A stretch of 64,000 bases of DNA, from NCBI GenBank assembly GCA_022496185.1, contig WTXG01000189.1, positions 1-64,000 on the forward strand, given 5' to 3'. Both the position numbers and the translations under genes were made by a program. Shown here one piece after another: positions 44,101 to 54,068 of the stretch. The first letter of the stretch is position 1. Each line of letters begins with the position of its first letter. This stretch comes from Multifurca ochricompacta (taxonomy: Eukaryota > Basidiomycota > Agaricomycetes > Russulales > Russulaceae). The notes below the pieces were generated by a model. The model did not search any database, had not been told where the DNA came from, and saw only the letters and a list, made by a program, of their open reading frames with translations.

Positions 44101-44682
44101 TTGTCCTTGTACCGCTCTCTGGGCCAGTTCTGATGCTTTTGTGACGTAGCAACGTCCGGGGTCCTCTTTTTCCACTTCAGTGGTGCCATTGATCACTGCA
44201 TGCCGGGCCAGGTAATTGTATCCCAAAGATGTGATTAGGACTGGGTAAGAATCTTTGTCCATAGTGGCATCCGTCCAGTTAATCTTTGGTTCGAATGCCG
44301 CCAGCCATGGATATCCCAAAATGAGATCTTTGTCCCCTAGATTGGTGATGAGGAAACGAATGATCTTTGTGCTTTCTCCTACTTGGACGTTGAGATCAGT
44401 GTAGTGCGTGATTTTGCCTGCCCGGTTGGCTGTCCCGTCAATGTTCCAAATGTTTTTTTCTTGGGGGAGTGCCAGCATCCCCAGCCCCATAGTCTTTGCT
44501 AGTCGTGGACTGATGAAATTATTGGTAGCTCCTGAATTGACCAGGATGTCTCGATCGGCCGTCCTCTGTGTAGTTTCAAAATGTACTGGTATTTTCAGAG
44601 ATTTGAAGCGACTAGTATACACAGAGGTTACATGGAGTGCTCGTGCCCAGGCCGATGGGGTAGAGCCAATTAAAAATCCTTC
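41188..44682 (-). pseudogene. T1 pol: protease, RT, RNase H, integrase, chromodomain
   Basis: Pol overlaps the gag stop in the -1 frame and runs in a single frame for about 3.5 kb, but with about seven in-frame stops. Examples are near 43447, 43330, 43250, 42369, 42070 and 41882. Most are TGA where T3 has CGA or another Arg codon, and one is TAG for Trp. The protease reads LVNSGATNNF near 44550, where T3 has LVDSGATDNF, so the catalytic Asp is Asn. RT has [14 protein letters not shown] and YMDDILVA near 43500. Integrase has [17 protein letters not shown] and GQSERMN. The chromodomain (EWEVERILDSQRKG, LHYLVKWKGFPDSDNSW) ends at 41188. No frameshift was found, in contrast to T3. Confidence 0.92.
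44670..44682 (-). promoter_or_regulatory. Putative -1 gag/pol frameshift site, AAGGATTTTTAA
   Basis: Gag ends AAG GAT TTT TAA, and pol is open across it in the -1 frame (GGA TTT TTA). The five-T run directly before the stop would let tRNA slip back by one. The same string ends gag in T3 (63136-63147), although flanking bases differ. No strong downstream structure was evaluated. Confidence 0.55.
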
Positions 44683-46171
44683 TTTGTGAACACCTTCTTG
44701 ACTAAGATGGCGCGCACTTCCTCACTCTCCTTCATCATATTTGCCCATATGTCCTGGGCCTTTTCTTCTTTAGTTTGTTTGTCTGTCGTAGGTGGGTTAC
44801 TGATGGGGTGAACTGGGGTGGTAGTAGCTTCAGCAACACGTGCCCCCTTCTTTGGACAGTCTCGAGACATATGTCCTTGTGCTTTACATCGGAAGCACCG
44901 ACCCTCTTTCATCAACGTTTGACGCTCATCCTCTGTGAGCGTTGCCCTAGCTCGGGTCCTATCTGCCAAGGTATCCATGGCATTTGGATCCCTCTGGTGA
45001 TGCATAGGTTTGACGCCAAAGGCTGCTTTCCACTGGTCTCGGGTTTTCCCTTTCTTAGTGTCAACCCCAAAACGTGTTTGGAAGTCGAGGTAATCCTGTT
45101 GCTGTCGCCGGGCGGCATCAACCCAGGTATCCCAATCATTGGGGTGATGAAACTGTATGATGTTTTTCACCAAAGGGTTCGGTAACCCTTGGGAGAAGAG
45201 GTCCAATGTGGCCTCTTTGTCGGTGTCATACCCGGCTCTATTGGCCAAGCTTCTGAACTTGGCGATGTAGGCATCAAGGTCTCCTTTGTCCATCTTTAGA
45301 GACTTCAATTCACGGGCCGCCTTCTGTTTGGCTTGCCCGTCCGTAAATGCATCTTTAAACCTCTGGGCAATTGTTTCCCAGAGGTTTTCACTTGTGGTCC
45401 GTCGTCCACTCTCTATTTGTTCGTTCAGCCACTCCAACTGCTCCATCGTCCAGTCGTCTACTGCCTCTCCTCGGATAAGGGAGAGGAAGAGATTAGCCCA
45501 CTGGAACAGGTTAATAATCTGGGCGACGTCGTGGTTGAAGTTTTTGAAGGTAGTGAACTCCAACATAAACTTCTTGCTTTGTGAGCGATCCCCTGTGAAC
45601 GTCTGGGGTAATACGCCTGACAGCCGTCCCGAAGGTGGAGGAATGTTTGGCGGTGCCATGACTGGGGTGGAGGGGCTGGGTCGGGAAGTTGAGCGGCAAT
45701 GGTGGACATATTCTGGTAAAACGGGGTGACTGTGTCGGTAGATTGTATGGATATCTGAGGAGTTGTCAAAGCAGGGGCTCTGATCGTGACAACTGTGGGT
45801 GCAACTGGGGCGGTAGTCGATGCTAATACCAGTGCTTCTTCACTGTTTTCTTCCACGTACTCTTCTGGTTCAGAGTCCGTAACGATGGCTGGGGGATTTT
45901 CTCTCCACGGTCCTAATCCAAATTCTGGTGGTGCAGGTCCTGTAGTGACCCAAGAGTGTCGGCTTTCTGAGTATCAGATACAGTACCAAACTCTTTTCTC
46001 GTCGTTGTATTCTACTGGTTGGTATCTTCTGTTGTGATAAACATAGTATCCAAACTCGGATTCAAAGTCTTTCCAGGCGGCAGAGCCAAGTACTTGTTGT
46101 GAAAGATTATTCTCGTCTCTGCATTCGATGAGTTCTTCTTTAAACAGGGTCTGACTGCGGCTGGAAGCCAC
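44670..46171 (-). pseudogene. T1 gag
   Basis: The main open part (45659-44670) carries the retrotransposon gag domain (DDWTMEQLEWLNEQ, FKDAFTDGQAKQKAARELKS, YIAKFRSLANRAGYDT) and a zinc knuckle CFRCKAQGHMSRDC near 44890. It ends KKDF at TAA 44672-44670. Upstream sequence to about 46171 is coding-like in another frame (acidic, DSEPEEYVEENSEEA) with a TGA near 45975. A 1-nt shift near 45700 separates the two. The expected initiator near 46171 is GTG, so the start is uncertain. Confidence 0.82.
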
Positions 46172-46177
46172 GATGAG

Positions 46178-46455
46178 AGACTCGACTTGATGTTACGTCC
46201 GGTGCAGGACGTTCCACACAACTTGTGTGACAGCGTTTGTTTGTGATCAGGTAAGGGACCAATGAGATCCCTTGGAGTTTAGACGGGAGGAGTCAAAGTC
46301 GACAAGGCTGTACTTGAAGACAATGTTAAGCAGAAAGTACCAGAAGTACTGAGAGGATCGAGTCAAGCGTTCAAAGGGATGTCCAGAAGACAAGCACCAA
46401 TGTATTCAATAAGTCGAGTCTGAAGTCTACAATGTAGTTACAGCAGACTTATATA
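46178..46455 (-). promoter_or_regulatory. T1 TATA box, self-primer and primer-binding site
   Basis: Minus strand: TATATAAG (46455-46448), 26 nt, then AGACTCGACTT (46421-46411). Two bases after the LTR boundary at 46191 lies AAGTCGAGTCT (46188-46178), a perfect 11-nt complement. This matches the Tf1 self-priming design, in which 11 nt of the RNA 5' end anneal beside the LTR. Confidence 0.82.
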
Positions 46456-46776
46456 CATAATTGAATGAGCATCTAAAGATAAGATAACAGAGTCAGGTGG
46501 GCCCAAATATACAAAAACAGATGGTGTAAAGCCTGGCTTCTGATAGGGTATTAAGTAAGTGTCCGGTCTTAGAGATAAGAAGATAAGTGATAAGAGAATC
46601 CATAGCAAAGGTAAATAACAGGTCAACATGGACAATCAATGGTCACGGGGATGGAAGCAGGGCATGTGAGGGATCCCAGGACGGGGACATGATCAAGAAG
46701 TGGAGAGTAGGCGGAAGGGATGGGTTCTCGTTAGGGAGAGTGAAGAAAAGTGGGGTGCTAGGCCCTGGTCGTAACA
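46191..46776 (-). repeat. Gypsy-T1 5' LTR
   Basis: 586 bp, TGTTACGTCC to GGTCGTAACA, followed by CACGG. Confidence 0.93.
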
Positions 46777-46781
46777 CACGG

Positions 46782-49466
46782 CTTCTTCAAGCCAGTTAGC
46801 TTCCACGCACCGAGTCCGCAACTTCTCGACCATGTCTTTTTGGATGCTTGGGCTTGCTGCAAGGACATGAGCTGGGGTAGTAAGTGAGAGTGAGCCATTC
46901 ATAAGCCAGGATGATAATTCATTGACAAGTTGGTGGTCTTCAGCAGTTGATTGATATCAATATTGTGGGTTAAGACGCGAAGTGGAAGGGGCTGAAGTGG
47001 ATGAAGCAGGAGTGATGGGAGCTGGAGCAGGTGTATTTACGGGGTGAGCCAGCGGGGTACTAGCAGCTGGCATGATAGTAGCAGAGGTGGAAGATTTAGG
47101 TGGTTTGGCAGGGGTCAATTCAGGGAGCTTAGCAGCCTTAGCTTGTCTTTTCTTTCTCTCAGTTGCAAAGACTTCAAATATATCTTGGCCATCCTCCTCA
47201 GATTCGGGTTCTGAATCTGACACAGACTGCTCGGCAATTTCTGCAATGTGAGCTTCTGTAACTGGATCGGGATGGCAGTCATAAACCTGAATGCTAAGAG
47301 TTGTGTGAGGTGGAGGATTGCGCGTGAAAGATGGGGAGGCTGAAGAGCTATTTTGGGCTAGCCACGTATTGATGCTTTTCTGAAGCCCACGGTTTGTGCC
47401 ATCATTTGGGATTGGTTGCCCATTTGGTAGATATATTCGGTCGTTGCGGACTATGGCACGCCTTGTCTTGACATATTCCAATGTGGCGGCACATTGACGG
47501 ATCTGGTGCCCTGGCTGAGTACAGAAAGTGCACCCATCAAAACGTTCTGGGCATAGGAAGTATGAGACGTCAGGAGGGCTTGCATTAGGAGGAGGGGCAG
47601 GGGGAGCTGAACAATCCAGAGGTGGCCAGGATGTGGGGGCTGGGGCTTGGTAGAAGGATGCTTGTTGTGCAAAGATGGGCTTGGGGACAGTTTGTGCAAT
47701 AGTGGGGTACCTATACATACACTGTCCGTACAAGCCGGCGTATTCAGGGTTGCTTGGGGCAGTGATCGGAATTTCATCATGAAGTCCTTTATTTCCTGGT
47801 TCTCCCACTCGCGTGAGGTGTCCCAGAATCGAACTGACCTGTAAGCTGGTTCCATAGTGGTTGGGTATACTTCTTGCCTGGGTGTGTCATCTTGATGCCG
47901 GAAATCTGGGGGGGAACGATCGCGATTGCAGCCTCTCCAGTCATCGTTATTTGGTTTAGTATCACGGGATCCACTGCCATACCACTGCTGTAGCAAGGGG
48001 TCCATTTTTTGGTCTTGTCCTGGTAACGAAGTCTTCCAATCATCGTCCAGGCCGGATGCAGCGATAGGCCGGTTAGCAAACTCCGTGCAAGCAAGCCTGT
48101 ATACTTCCTCATAGTTGTAATAATGACCAGTAGGGTAGTCTGGGTATTTAGAGAGGAATCACGAATATAGTCGCCTTTGGTCTTCTGGGTGAAATCCATT
48201 CCAGAAGGAGGAATTGCACTCTTCTTCTGAGAGATGTTTGGCATTAACCAGCGGTTTGGACAGCTGCAGGAACCTCTTGTAGTATGTTCAGACTGCTTCT
48301 TCATCATTCATCCGGTCACGGGAATTGAGCCTGATCATCTCCCAAAAGCGTTGCTTGGAGTGCTGGGTTAGTTCTCAAGCTGCAGCATAGAGTTTTTCCA
48401 AAGCTTTTTTGAATGTGTGCCAGTCCTGATTGTCATAGCCATCTAGATACCTCCAGAGTTGTCACAGTTCAGAAGGTACATAGTGAGTGATTTGTTCCAC
48501 TTTTTGCTGACTTGAAAGACCATGAGCTGTAGCCAAGTTTTCGAATTCACTGATGAACATGTCGATTGGATCGCCTGACTGTTCAGAGAAATATGGGGCC
48601 ATCCGTGAGCATGGTGGGGGCATTGCCGCAGGACCATGAATGGGCGTAGACATTGGTATCGCTGAGGCAGGAAGGACTGTTGTAATTTGATGCATAGAGG
48701 CAAGTATGGGGAGAATGGAAGCTGTAGCCTGAGAGGGTGATTCGAATTCAAGTCTCCAGGGTACTGAGGGATTTTCTGATGGGGATGAAGGCTCGCGGAA
48801 CGTTGCTGGCCTTAACAGGTAGGTTGCGTCGGGGTGAGCCAATGTGATAGTTGATCAGCGTGAAGGAGCTATTGGGTGGGAGGGTATGTTTGTCGAAGCA
48901 ATGTTGAGTGAATCAGGCGAGGAACTTAGGTAGTGAGATATAAGGGAGGGAGAAGACAAGGGTGAGATGGATTCCGATGAGGCTATAGGGTCAGGGGATG
49001 GAGATGTTCTTGGCAAAGCTGTAGACCAAATAGGCTGAGGGATACTGATAGTTGGTGCTAACTGTGGATCAAAAGACTCAGGATCTAAGAAGGAACCAGG
49101 GAAGGCAAGATCTGGACGAGCTGTGATATCTGAGGCAGAAGAAGACGGTGATAGAGGCCCGGGCAGAACAGACAAGGTGATAGGCAGATGAGGAACAGGG
49201 GAAGGTGCTGTTGTTTGTAAAGATGAAGTGGAGGGTATCAAAGACGAGCTGGAAGTAGCAGTGGACGAGAGAAGCTGAGTGGTATTCGAGACTAAAGCTG
49301 AGAAGGGAACCGAGGACGGAGAAGTGGGGATTGGTGTTGGAAAGGCTGTTGGCAATGGAGGGCTAGTTTGAACAGGAGGGGTGGGCGGCACTCTTGTCGA
49401 AATGGAGGATCTTTTGGTGGTTCTTATGGGCTGTATTCTCTGCGGCGGGTTAGTTTGTCGGCGCAT
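46782..49466 (-). pseudogene. Gypsy-G gag and start of protease region
   Basis: From an ATG at 49466 (MRRQTNPP) comes a long Ser/Pro/Thr-rich N-terminus to a stop near 48855. A gag domain follows with stops (SEQSGDPIDMFISEFENLA, YLDGYDNQDWHTFKKALEKLY near 48590-48400). Then come a Gln/Tyr/Pro-rich stretch and a zinc knuckle CTFCTQPGHQIRQC near 47520, followed by RIYLPNGQPIPND. An acidic SDSEPESEEDGQDIFEV segment follows, reminiscent of DUF4100-containing retroelement polyproteins of agaricomycetes, though I am unsure of that name. Several TGA and TAG stops and a frameshift near 47800 break it. It ends at the T1 insertion (46777) and continues left of T1 at 39299. Confidence 0.82.
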
Positions 49467-49559
49467 AAACAAGGTCGCGGAGTGACCGGTGTAGATTAAA
49501 GGTGAAAAGTCTAAAGAAAGGAGGAATCTACTGACTCTGCCTCACTGGGGCAGCCAATT

Positions 49560-49716
49560 TGTATGATTGCAAGACCATATGAGTTCGTTGCAGAGAAAGG
49601 TTCCATGAGAAAAGAGAGGGAGAGGGAAGCGTCTAGTTGTCGGTGGTAACTGATGGATGCTGGACTCGCTGAAGGTGCTGATGCGTCGAAATGTCTAGTG
49701 CGCTGAATATGCCGAT
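49560..49716 (-). repeat. Gypsy-G 5' LTR, first 157 bp
   Basis: Aligns with 27586-27742 of the 3' LTR. It is cut by Copia-2 after CCGAT (49712-49716). In the 3' LTR the sequence continues past the same point (gccgatatgtcaag). A TTGGCTGCCCCAG string next to the LTR on the minus strand may be a tRNA-type primer site, unlike A and T1. Confidence 0.88.
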
Positions 49717-50227
49717 TGTCAAACAATCATGCTGCTGGTTATACTGACTGCGGTTAGTAGCGGTGAGGCTAGAAAAGACAAGTAACTTCAGAGATAGAAG
49801 GAACTCTATATTACTACACTACTGACCTAGAAAAGACAAGTACTACATAGAGCATTAGTCTAAAGGAAGTAGAGAGTAAAGTAAATGGGACTTACACTTC
49901 AGAGATAGAAGGAACTCTGAAGTGTAAGAGACGAAACAGACACCCTTATATACCCATGGGGGCCAGGGGAAATGGTCTGTGCGCACTGGGAATAAGTCCA
50001 CAAGTGCCGGACAATAAACAAAGAGGGATAAAGGCCATTGGCCAAAGAGATATCACATGCTTACTGCGCATTACTAAGTCCATCACTAATCAGCTGAGTA
50101 AGGTGAGAAAGAAATGTAATAAAGATAACATAAAAAGTCCGATACTCCGAGATCTAATCTAATCTAATCTACAGCTGAAGCGAACCTTAGATGCCTGAAG
50201 CATCTCCAGACACGTCCTGTGTCAACA
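49717..50227 (-). repeat. Copia-2 3' LTR
   Basis: 511 bp. Plus strand TGTCAAACAATC to CTGTGTCAACA. Hairpin at 49891-49928 (14-bp perfect stem, 10-nt loop) next to a TATATAAG box on the minus strand near 49950. The purine tract CACCATGGAGGGA abuts it at 50228-50240. Confidence 0.93.
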
Positions 50228-50492
50228 TCCCTCCATGGTGAAGGCATCGATCATTAAGATGGAATGAGTTAAATGAGCACACTGCTGTTCACAATTGAAC
50301 GAACATATCGCCAGAGATCCAACTTCTCTAACTCTCAAGTGTAGAGAGAGGACCATGGTGTTCAGAGGCATATTGAGTTAGATTCTCTTATGCAAACTGA
50401 AACCACACCTCTTGCATCACTCTCGAAGTTGAGAACTTTGCTCATGGTGGGAAAGTGAAACTGGTATACAAAGTCTCCAGATTCCAGCTCTC

Positions 50493-53400
50493 TCATTCCA
50501 GCACTAGTCCAAATCCAGTTACCATGTGATCAAAAGATGATCTAGGCAGAGACTTTGTAAGGCCATCTGCTAGCATCTCTCCAGTGGGAGTTCGTACCAA
50601 GTCTATCTGGTGCGATTCTACATACTCCCTAATGGCATGGTACTTTATCGGTATGTGCTTTGATCGCCTTCCTGTGACAGGGTTTAATGCAAGATCTACT
50701 GCACCCTTGTTGTCACAATGCAGTTGTATGGGTGAAGAAACTTCATACCCCAATTCCTGCATAAATGTCCTATACCACGCTGCCTGATTTGAAGCCTCAG
50801 CAAGGCTCATATACTCGGCTTCAGTGGTGGACTGTGCTACTGTCTTCTGCTTCCTGGAGCACCAACTAATGGCTCCATTAGCAAGGAAAAAGACATAGCC
50901 TGAGGTGGAGTGGCAGTCCTCTTGATCTCCCCATGAGGAATCCGCAAAGCCATGAAGGCCAACTTCACCATTCCCTCCAGAATAGCGCAACTTGTAGTCT
51001 TTTGTAGCATTTAGATAAGCTAAGACATACTTTGCCAGTCGCATGTGCTGCTGGGAAGGGTTGGAAGCAAATTGACTAAGGCGTGCAACAGCAAAACTAA
51101 TGTCGGGTCTGCTTCCAATCTGCACCCAGAGCAGAGACCCCATTAACTGCTGATACCTTTTAATATCAGAGGTAGATGCTTGGTCTTCAAACTTGACCAA
51201 ATGAACATCCACGCCAGAGGGTAGAGGAGTATATACTGGGTTGGAATCCCCCATTCCAAACCTCTCAACTATGGAGGATACATAGGCTGTCTGGTCTATG
51301 TCCAGTGTCTTGTTAGGACGGTCCCTGGTGATGTTAACTCCAAGGTAAGACTGGATTTCGCCAAGATCGGTCATCTCATATCGGCTAGATAGAGAGTCCT
51401 TCAGCCATTGAATCTTCTTAGTGGAGGACCCAAGTATAGTGATGTCATCAACATATAAAATGACAAAAAGTGAACCATCCCCCTCTTGGTGATGATACAC
51501 ATATACCCCTGCATCAGAGTACGTCCGAGTGAAGCTCAGTTCATTGAGAACTGCATGGAATTGTAAGTTCCATGCTCGGGAAGCTTGTTTGAGGCCATAC
51601 AGAGCTTTCTGTAGCCTACAAACTTTGGACTCTTGTCCAGCAACGATGAAACCAATAGGTTGCTCCATGTAAATCTCCTCATCCAGATCGCCATGTAGGA
51701 ATGCCGATTTGACATCCATCTGGTGGATTTCCCAATCCTCAAGCGCGGCCAATGCTAATAATAGTCTAAGAGACTCAAATCTGGCGACTGGGGAGAAGGT
51801 TTCATCGAAGTCCACCCCCTCTATTTGGGTGAACCCTTTTGCTACAAGCCTAGCACGAAAGCGTCCATCTGCTTTCAATTTAAAGACCCACTTGGACTTT
51901 ACAGCCTTTCTACCTTCAGGAAGGTCTTCAAGGCGCCACACTTTAAGTTTTTCTAAGGCATCAATTTCATATTGACATGCCTCAAGCCAATCACTGGCGT
52001 TATCAGACTCCATTGCTTCTTTAAATGTAAGAGGATCCCTATAAGGCGATCCTGCAGCATTAAGTAGATCCATCTGACCAAGTCTGGAAGAACCTTGCAC
52101 GAACTCTGCATTATCCTCGTTGTAGAAGCGAGGATTCAGACAACGATTGCGATTGGGGCATGCAGTATCCAAGTCTAAATCTTCTTGGATTGCCCTATCT
52201 CGTCGTTCAGAGCGTGGACTTGTCCTCTGAAAATTAGGTTGAGGAATTCTGTCTGCAATCCTTTGTGATTTTCTGATTGCCTTGGTTCTTTTGGGAGGGG
52301 AGGATGGTTCCATGATTTGGGATGGAGGGGTCTGATATATAGTCTGAGGGTGTGTGGTGTCTACATTATGTGTGGGTGTGGTAGGCTGTGGTATTAATTG
52401 AGGAGGTACAATGTCCTCCTGTTCCTCTTCTAGGTCTTCCTCATCTTGAGGAGCCTCAGGAACATGTGTAGCTGCTGCTGGTGGTGGCTGGACTGGGCCA
52501 CCAGGTAAAGTAAATGAGCCACCTTCTATAGGTTGCTCTACTGGTTTATCTGCTCTGCTGTCCTTCACAGAGCGGGATGGGAAGGATCTCTCATCAAATG
52601 TAACATCTCTTGAAAAGATGAGAGACCGGGTATGACTATCCCAAAGTGTATAGCCCTTAGAAGTGGGCTCATACCCGACAAAGACGGCTTCCCTGGCTTT
52701 GGGATCTAATTTACGCCGCTTGCCCTCTGGAACATGATAATAGGCTTTGCATCCAAAGACCTTAAAATATGAGACATCTGGTTTGTTCCCAACCAGAAGC
52801 TCTAGCGGAGTTTTCCACTTATTAGAACGGATAGGAGTTCTGTTATATATATGACATGCTGTTTCAACAGCACACTCCCAAAAACCAAGAGATAGGCCAG
52901 CATTGTGCAGCATGCTAGTGCCTTTTTCCATAATGGTTCTATTAAATCTCTCGGCCCTTCCATTCTGTTGTGGACTATATGGCATCGTAAGTTTATGCTC
53001 TATGCCATAATCTTCAAGTGTTGCCTTCAGCGCCTTGTTCACATACTCGCCACCACGATCTGTATGAAGACACTTGATTTTATGATTAAATTTGTTTTCA
53101 AGTAGTGTCTTCAGTTTATTAAAAACTGGTGTGAACAGATCTTTAGACTTCATTGGAACAATTAAAGCGTATCTGCTAAAGTCGTCCAAGAAGGTGGCAA
53201 AGTATAGATTCCCTTGTATTGAACTGCACTGCAAGGGACCTACGAGATCACTATGAAGGATCTCAAGGGGGGCTGATGCGCGCTTTGAAGATGGGGGAAA
53301 TGGAAGACGATGGGACTTGCCCATTTCACAGCCATAACACGGCTTATCTTCCACTTGGCTATTATTTATTTTGAGGCCTTTAACCGCCTCAGGAGCATAT

Positions 53401-54068
53401 CTTTTTAGGGCCTCTTTAGACATGTGGCCCATTCTTTGATGCCAGATTTCTAGTGAGGCAGATGCATTTGTATGGATAGTGCTTAGGACGTGTTTGCCTA
53501 GTACCCAATACAATTTGCCAAACTTCCATGCTTCCGCTATAATATTGTCGCCATATTTTATTGTTGCCTTCTTATTATCAAAGAACACAGTTGCCCCTTT
53601 CTCTACTAGGGCACTGGCGGAGAGTATTTTATGTCCTCCAGGCAAGTGAAGCACATTGCTCAATTCCAGGTCAAAACCTTGATCAGTCCTGATGACCACG
53701 GTTCCAACTCCATTTGTTTTGACTACAGAGTTGTCACCTAGTGATACTTCATGGGTGTGATCGACTTCATATGTATCGAAGTCTTCAAGGTTGGGACTGA
53801 AATGAGCCGTTGCTCCACTATCAAGCATCCAATAATCTGAGTTGATGTCCAGATTATAGGTGTGAACATAAAGGCGAATGTGAGGTGCTTCATGCACCTC
53901 CTCTATTTTGCCACTACCATTAACTACGGTGGCTATAGTGTTTACATGTTGGGCCTCAGCCCTCTTCTTGTTCCCTGCCTTGCCCTTTTTGGCATTTTCC
54001 AGGTCCTTCTTCTTCTTTGCGCAAGCATTGGACTTGTGTCCAGGCTTTTGGCAATAGAAGCAGACCAC
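50493..54068 (-). CDS. Copia-2 pol, intact 1191-codon frame
   Basis: A continuous frame from the gag zinc knuckle to the end of RNase H. Knuckle CFYCQKPGHKSNAC at residues 3-16. Protease MLDSGATAHF with catalytic Asp at 83. Pre-integrase WHQRMGHMSKEAL and CYGCEMGK. Integrase DDE features (LHSDLVGPL, DRGGEYVN, NGRAERFNRTIMEK). RT has QMDVKSAFLHGDLDEEIYME, LYGLKQASRAW and YVDD at 872-875. RNase H has GFADSSWGDQEDCHSTSGY, STTEAEYMSLAEA and CDNKGAVDLALNPVTG, and ends LADGLTKSLPR. The first codon of the frame is not ATG. The frame should be translated as part of a gag-pol polyprotein from the ATG at 54811, but gag frameshifts now separate them. All catalytic residues I can check are present, so the enzymes could work if expressed. 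Confidence 0.93.
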   Translation of the reverse strand: MVCFYCQKPGHKSNACAKKKKDLENAKKGKAGNKKRAEAQHVNTIATVVNGSGKIEEVHEAPHIRLYVHTYNLDINSDYWMLDSGATAHFSPNLEDFDTYEVDHTHEVSLGDNSVVKTNGVGTVVIRTDQGFDLELSNVLHLPGGHKILSASALVEKGATVFFDNKKATIKYGDNIIAEAWKFGKLYWVLGKHVLSTIHTNASASLEIWHQRMGHMSKEALKRYAPEAVKGLKINNSQVEDKPCYGCEMGKSHRLPFPPSSKRASAPLEILHSDLVGPLQCSSIQGNLYFATFLDDFSRYALIVPMKSKDLFTPVFNKLKTLLENKFNHKIKCLHTDRGGEYVNKALKATLEDYGIEHKLTMPYSPQQNGRAERFNRTIMEKGTSMLHNAGLSLGFWECAVETACHIYNRTPIRSNKWKTPLELLVGNKPDVSYFKVFGCKAYYHVPEGKRRKLDPKAREAVFVGYEPTSKGYTLWDSHTRSLIFSRDVTFDERSFPSRSVKDSRADKPVEQPIEGGSFTLPGGPVQPPPAAATHVPEAPQDEEDLEEEQEDIVPPQLIPQPTTPTHNVDTTHPQTIYQTPPSQIMEPSSPPKRTKAIRKSQRIADRIPQPNFQRTSPRSERRDRAIQEDLDLDTACPNRNRCLNPRFYNEDNAEFVQGSSRLGQMDLLNAAGSPYRDPLTFKEAMESDNASDWLEACQYEIDALEKLKVWRLEDLPEGRKAVKSKWVFKLKADGRFRARLVAKGFTQIEGVDFDETFSPVARFESLRLLLALAALEDWEIHQMDVKSAFLHGDLDEEIYMEQPIGFIVAGQESKVCRLQKALYGLKQASRAWNLQFHAVLNELSFTRTYSDAGVYVYHHQEGDGSLFVILYVDDITILGSSTKKIQWLKDSLSSRYEMTDLGEIQSYLGVNITRDRPNKTLDIDQTAYVSSIVERFGMGDSNPVYTPLPSGVDVHLVKFEDQASTSDIKRYQQLMGSLLWVQIGSRPDISFAVARLSQFASNPSQQHMRLAKYVLAYLNATKDYKLRYSGGNGEVGLHGFADSSWGDQEDCHSTSGYVFFLANGAISWCSRKQKTVAQSTTEAEYMSLAEASNQAAWYRTFMQELGYEVSSPIQLHCDNKGAVDLALNPVTGRRSKHIPIKYHAIREYVESHQIDLVRTPTGEMLADGLTKSLPRSSFDHMVTGFGLVLE

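Larger units (their letters stand above)
39305..46776 (-). mobile_element. Gypsy-T1, full-length, TSD CACGG
   Basis: 7472 bp on the minus strand, LTRs of 586 bp, duplications CACGG at 39300-39304 and 46777-46781. Inserted in the gag-protease junction of Gypsy-G, whose coding sequence resumes on both sides. Gene order gag, pol with chromodomain, ORF3. It is heavily mutated by C-to-T type changes. Confidence 0.95.
27586..49716 (-). mobile_element. Gypsy-G, large Ty3/Gypsy element carrying A, T1 and Copia-2
   Basis: Minus-strand element whose 3' LTR is 27586-28126 plus 35307-35500, polyprotein 35534-49466 and 5' LTR start 49560-49716. Gypsy-A entered the 3' LTR, T1 entered the protease region, and Copia-2 entered the 5' LTR, so the rest of that LTR lies beyond the window. 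Gypsy-G itself entered Copia-3, and the flank GCTAG (27581-27585) should be duplicated on the far side. A purine tract AACCCCCGGGAGG precedes the 3' LTR on the minus strand. Unlike A and the T elements it lacks a chromodomain and belongs to a different Gypsy lineage. Confidence 0.88.

Noticed and set aside
41188..44682. TGA recoding or readthrough to rescue T1 and Gypsy-A pol
   Set aside because: The stops are scattered at former CGA sites, T3 lacks most of them, and the LTRs show the same CpG decay. Mutation is the simpler explanation.
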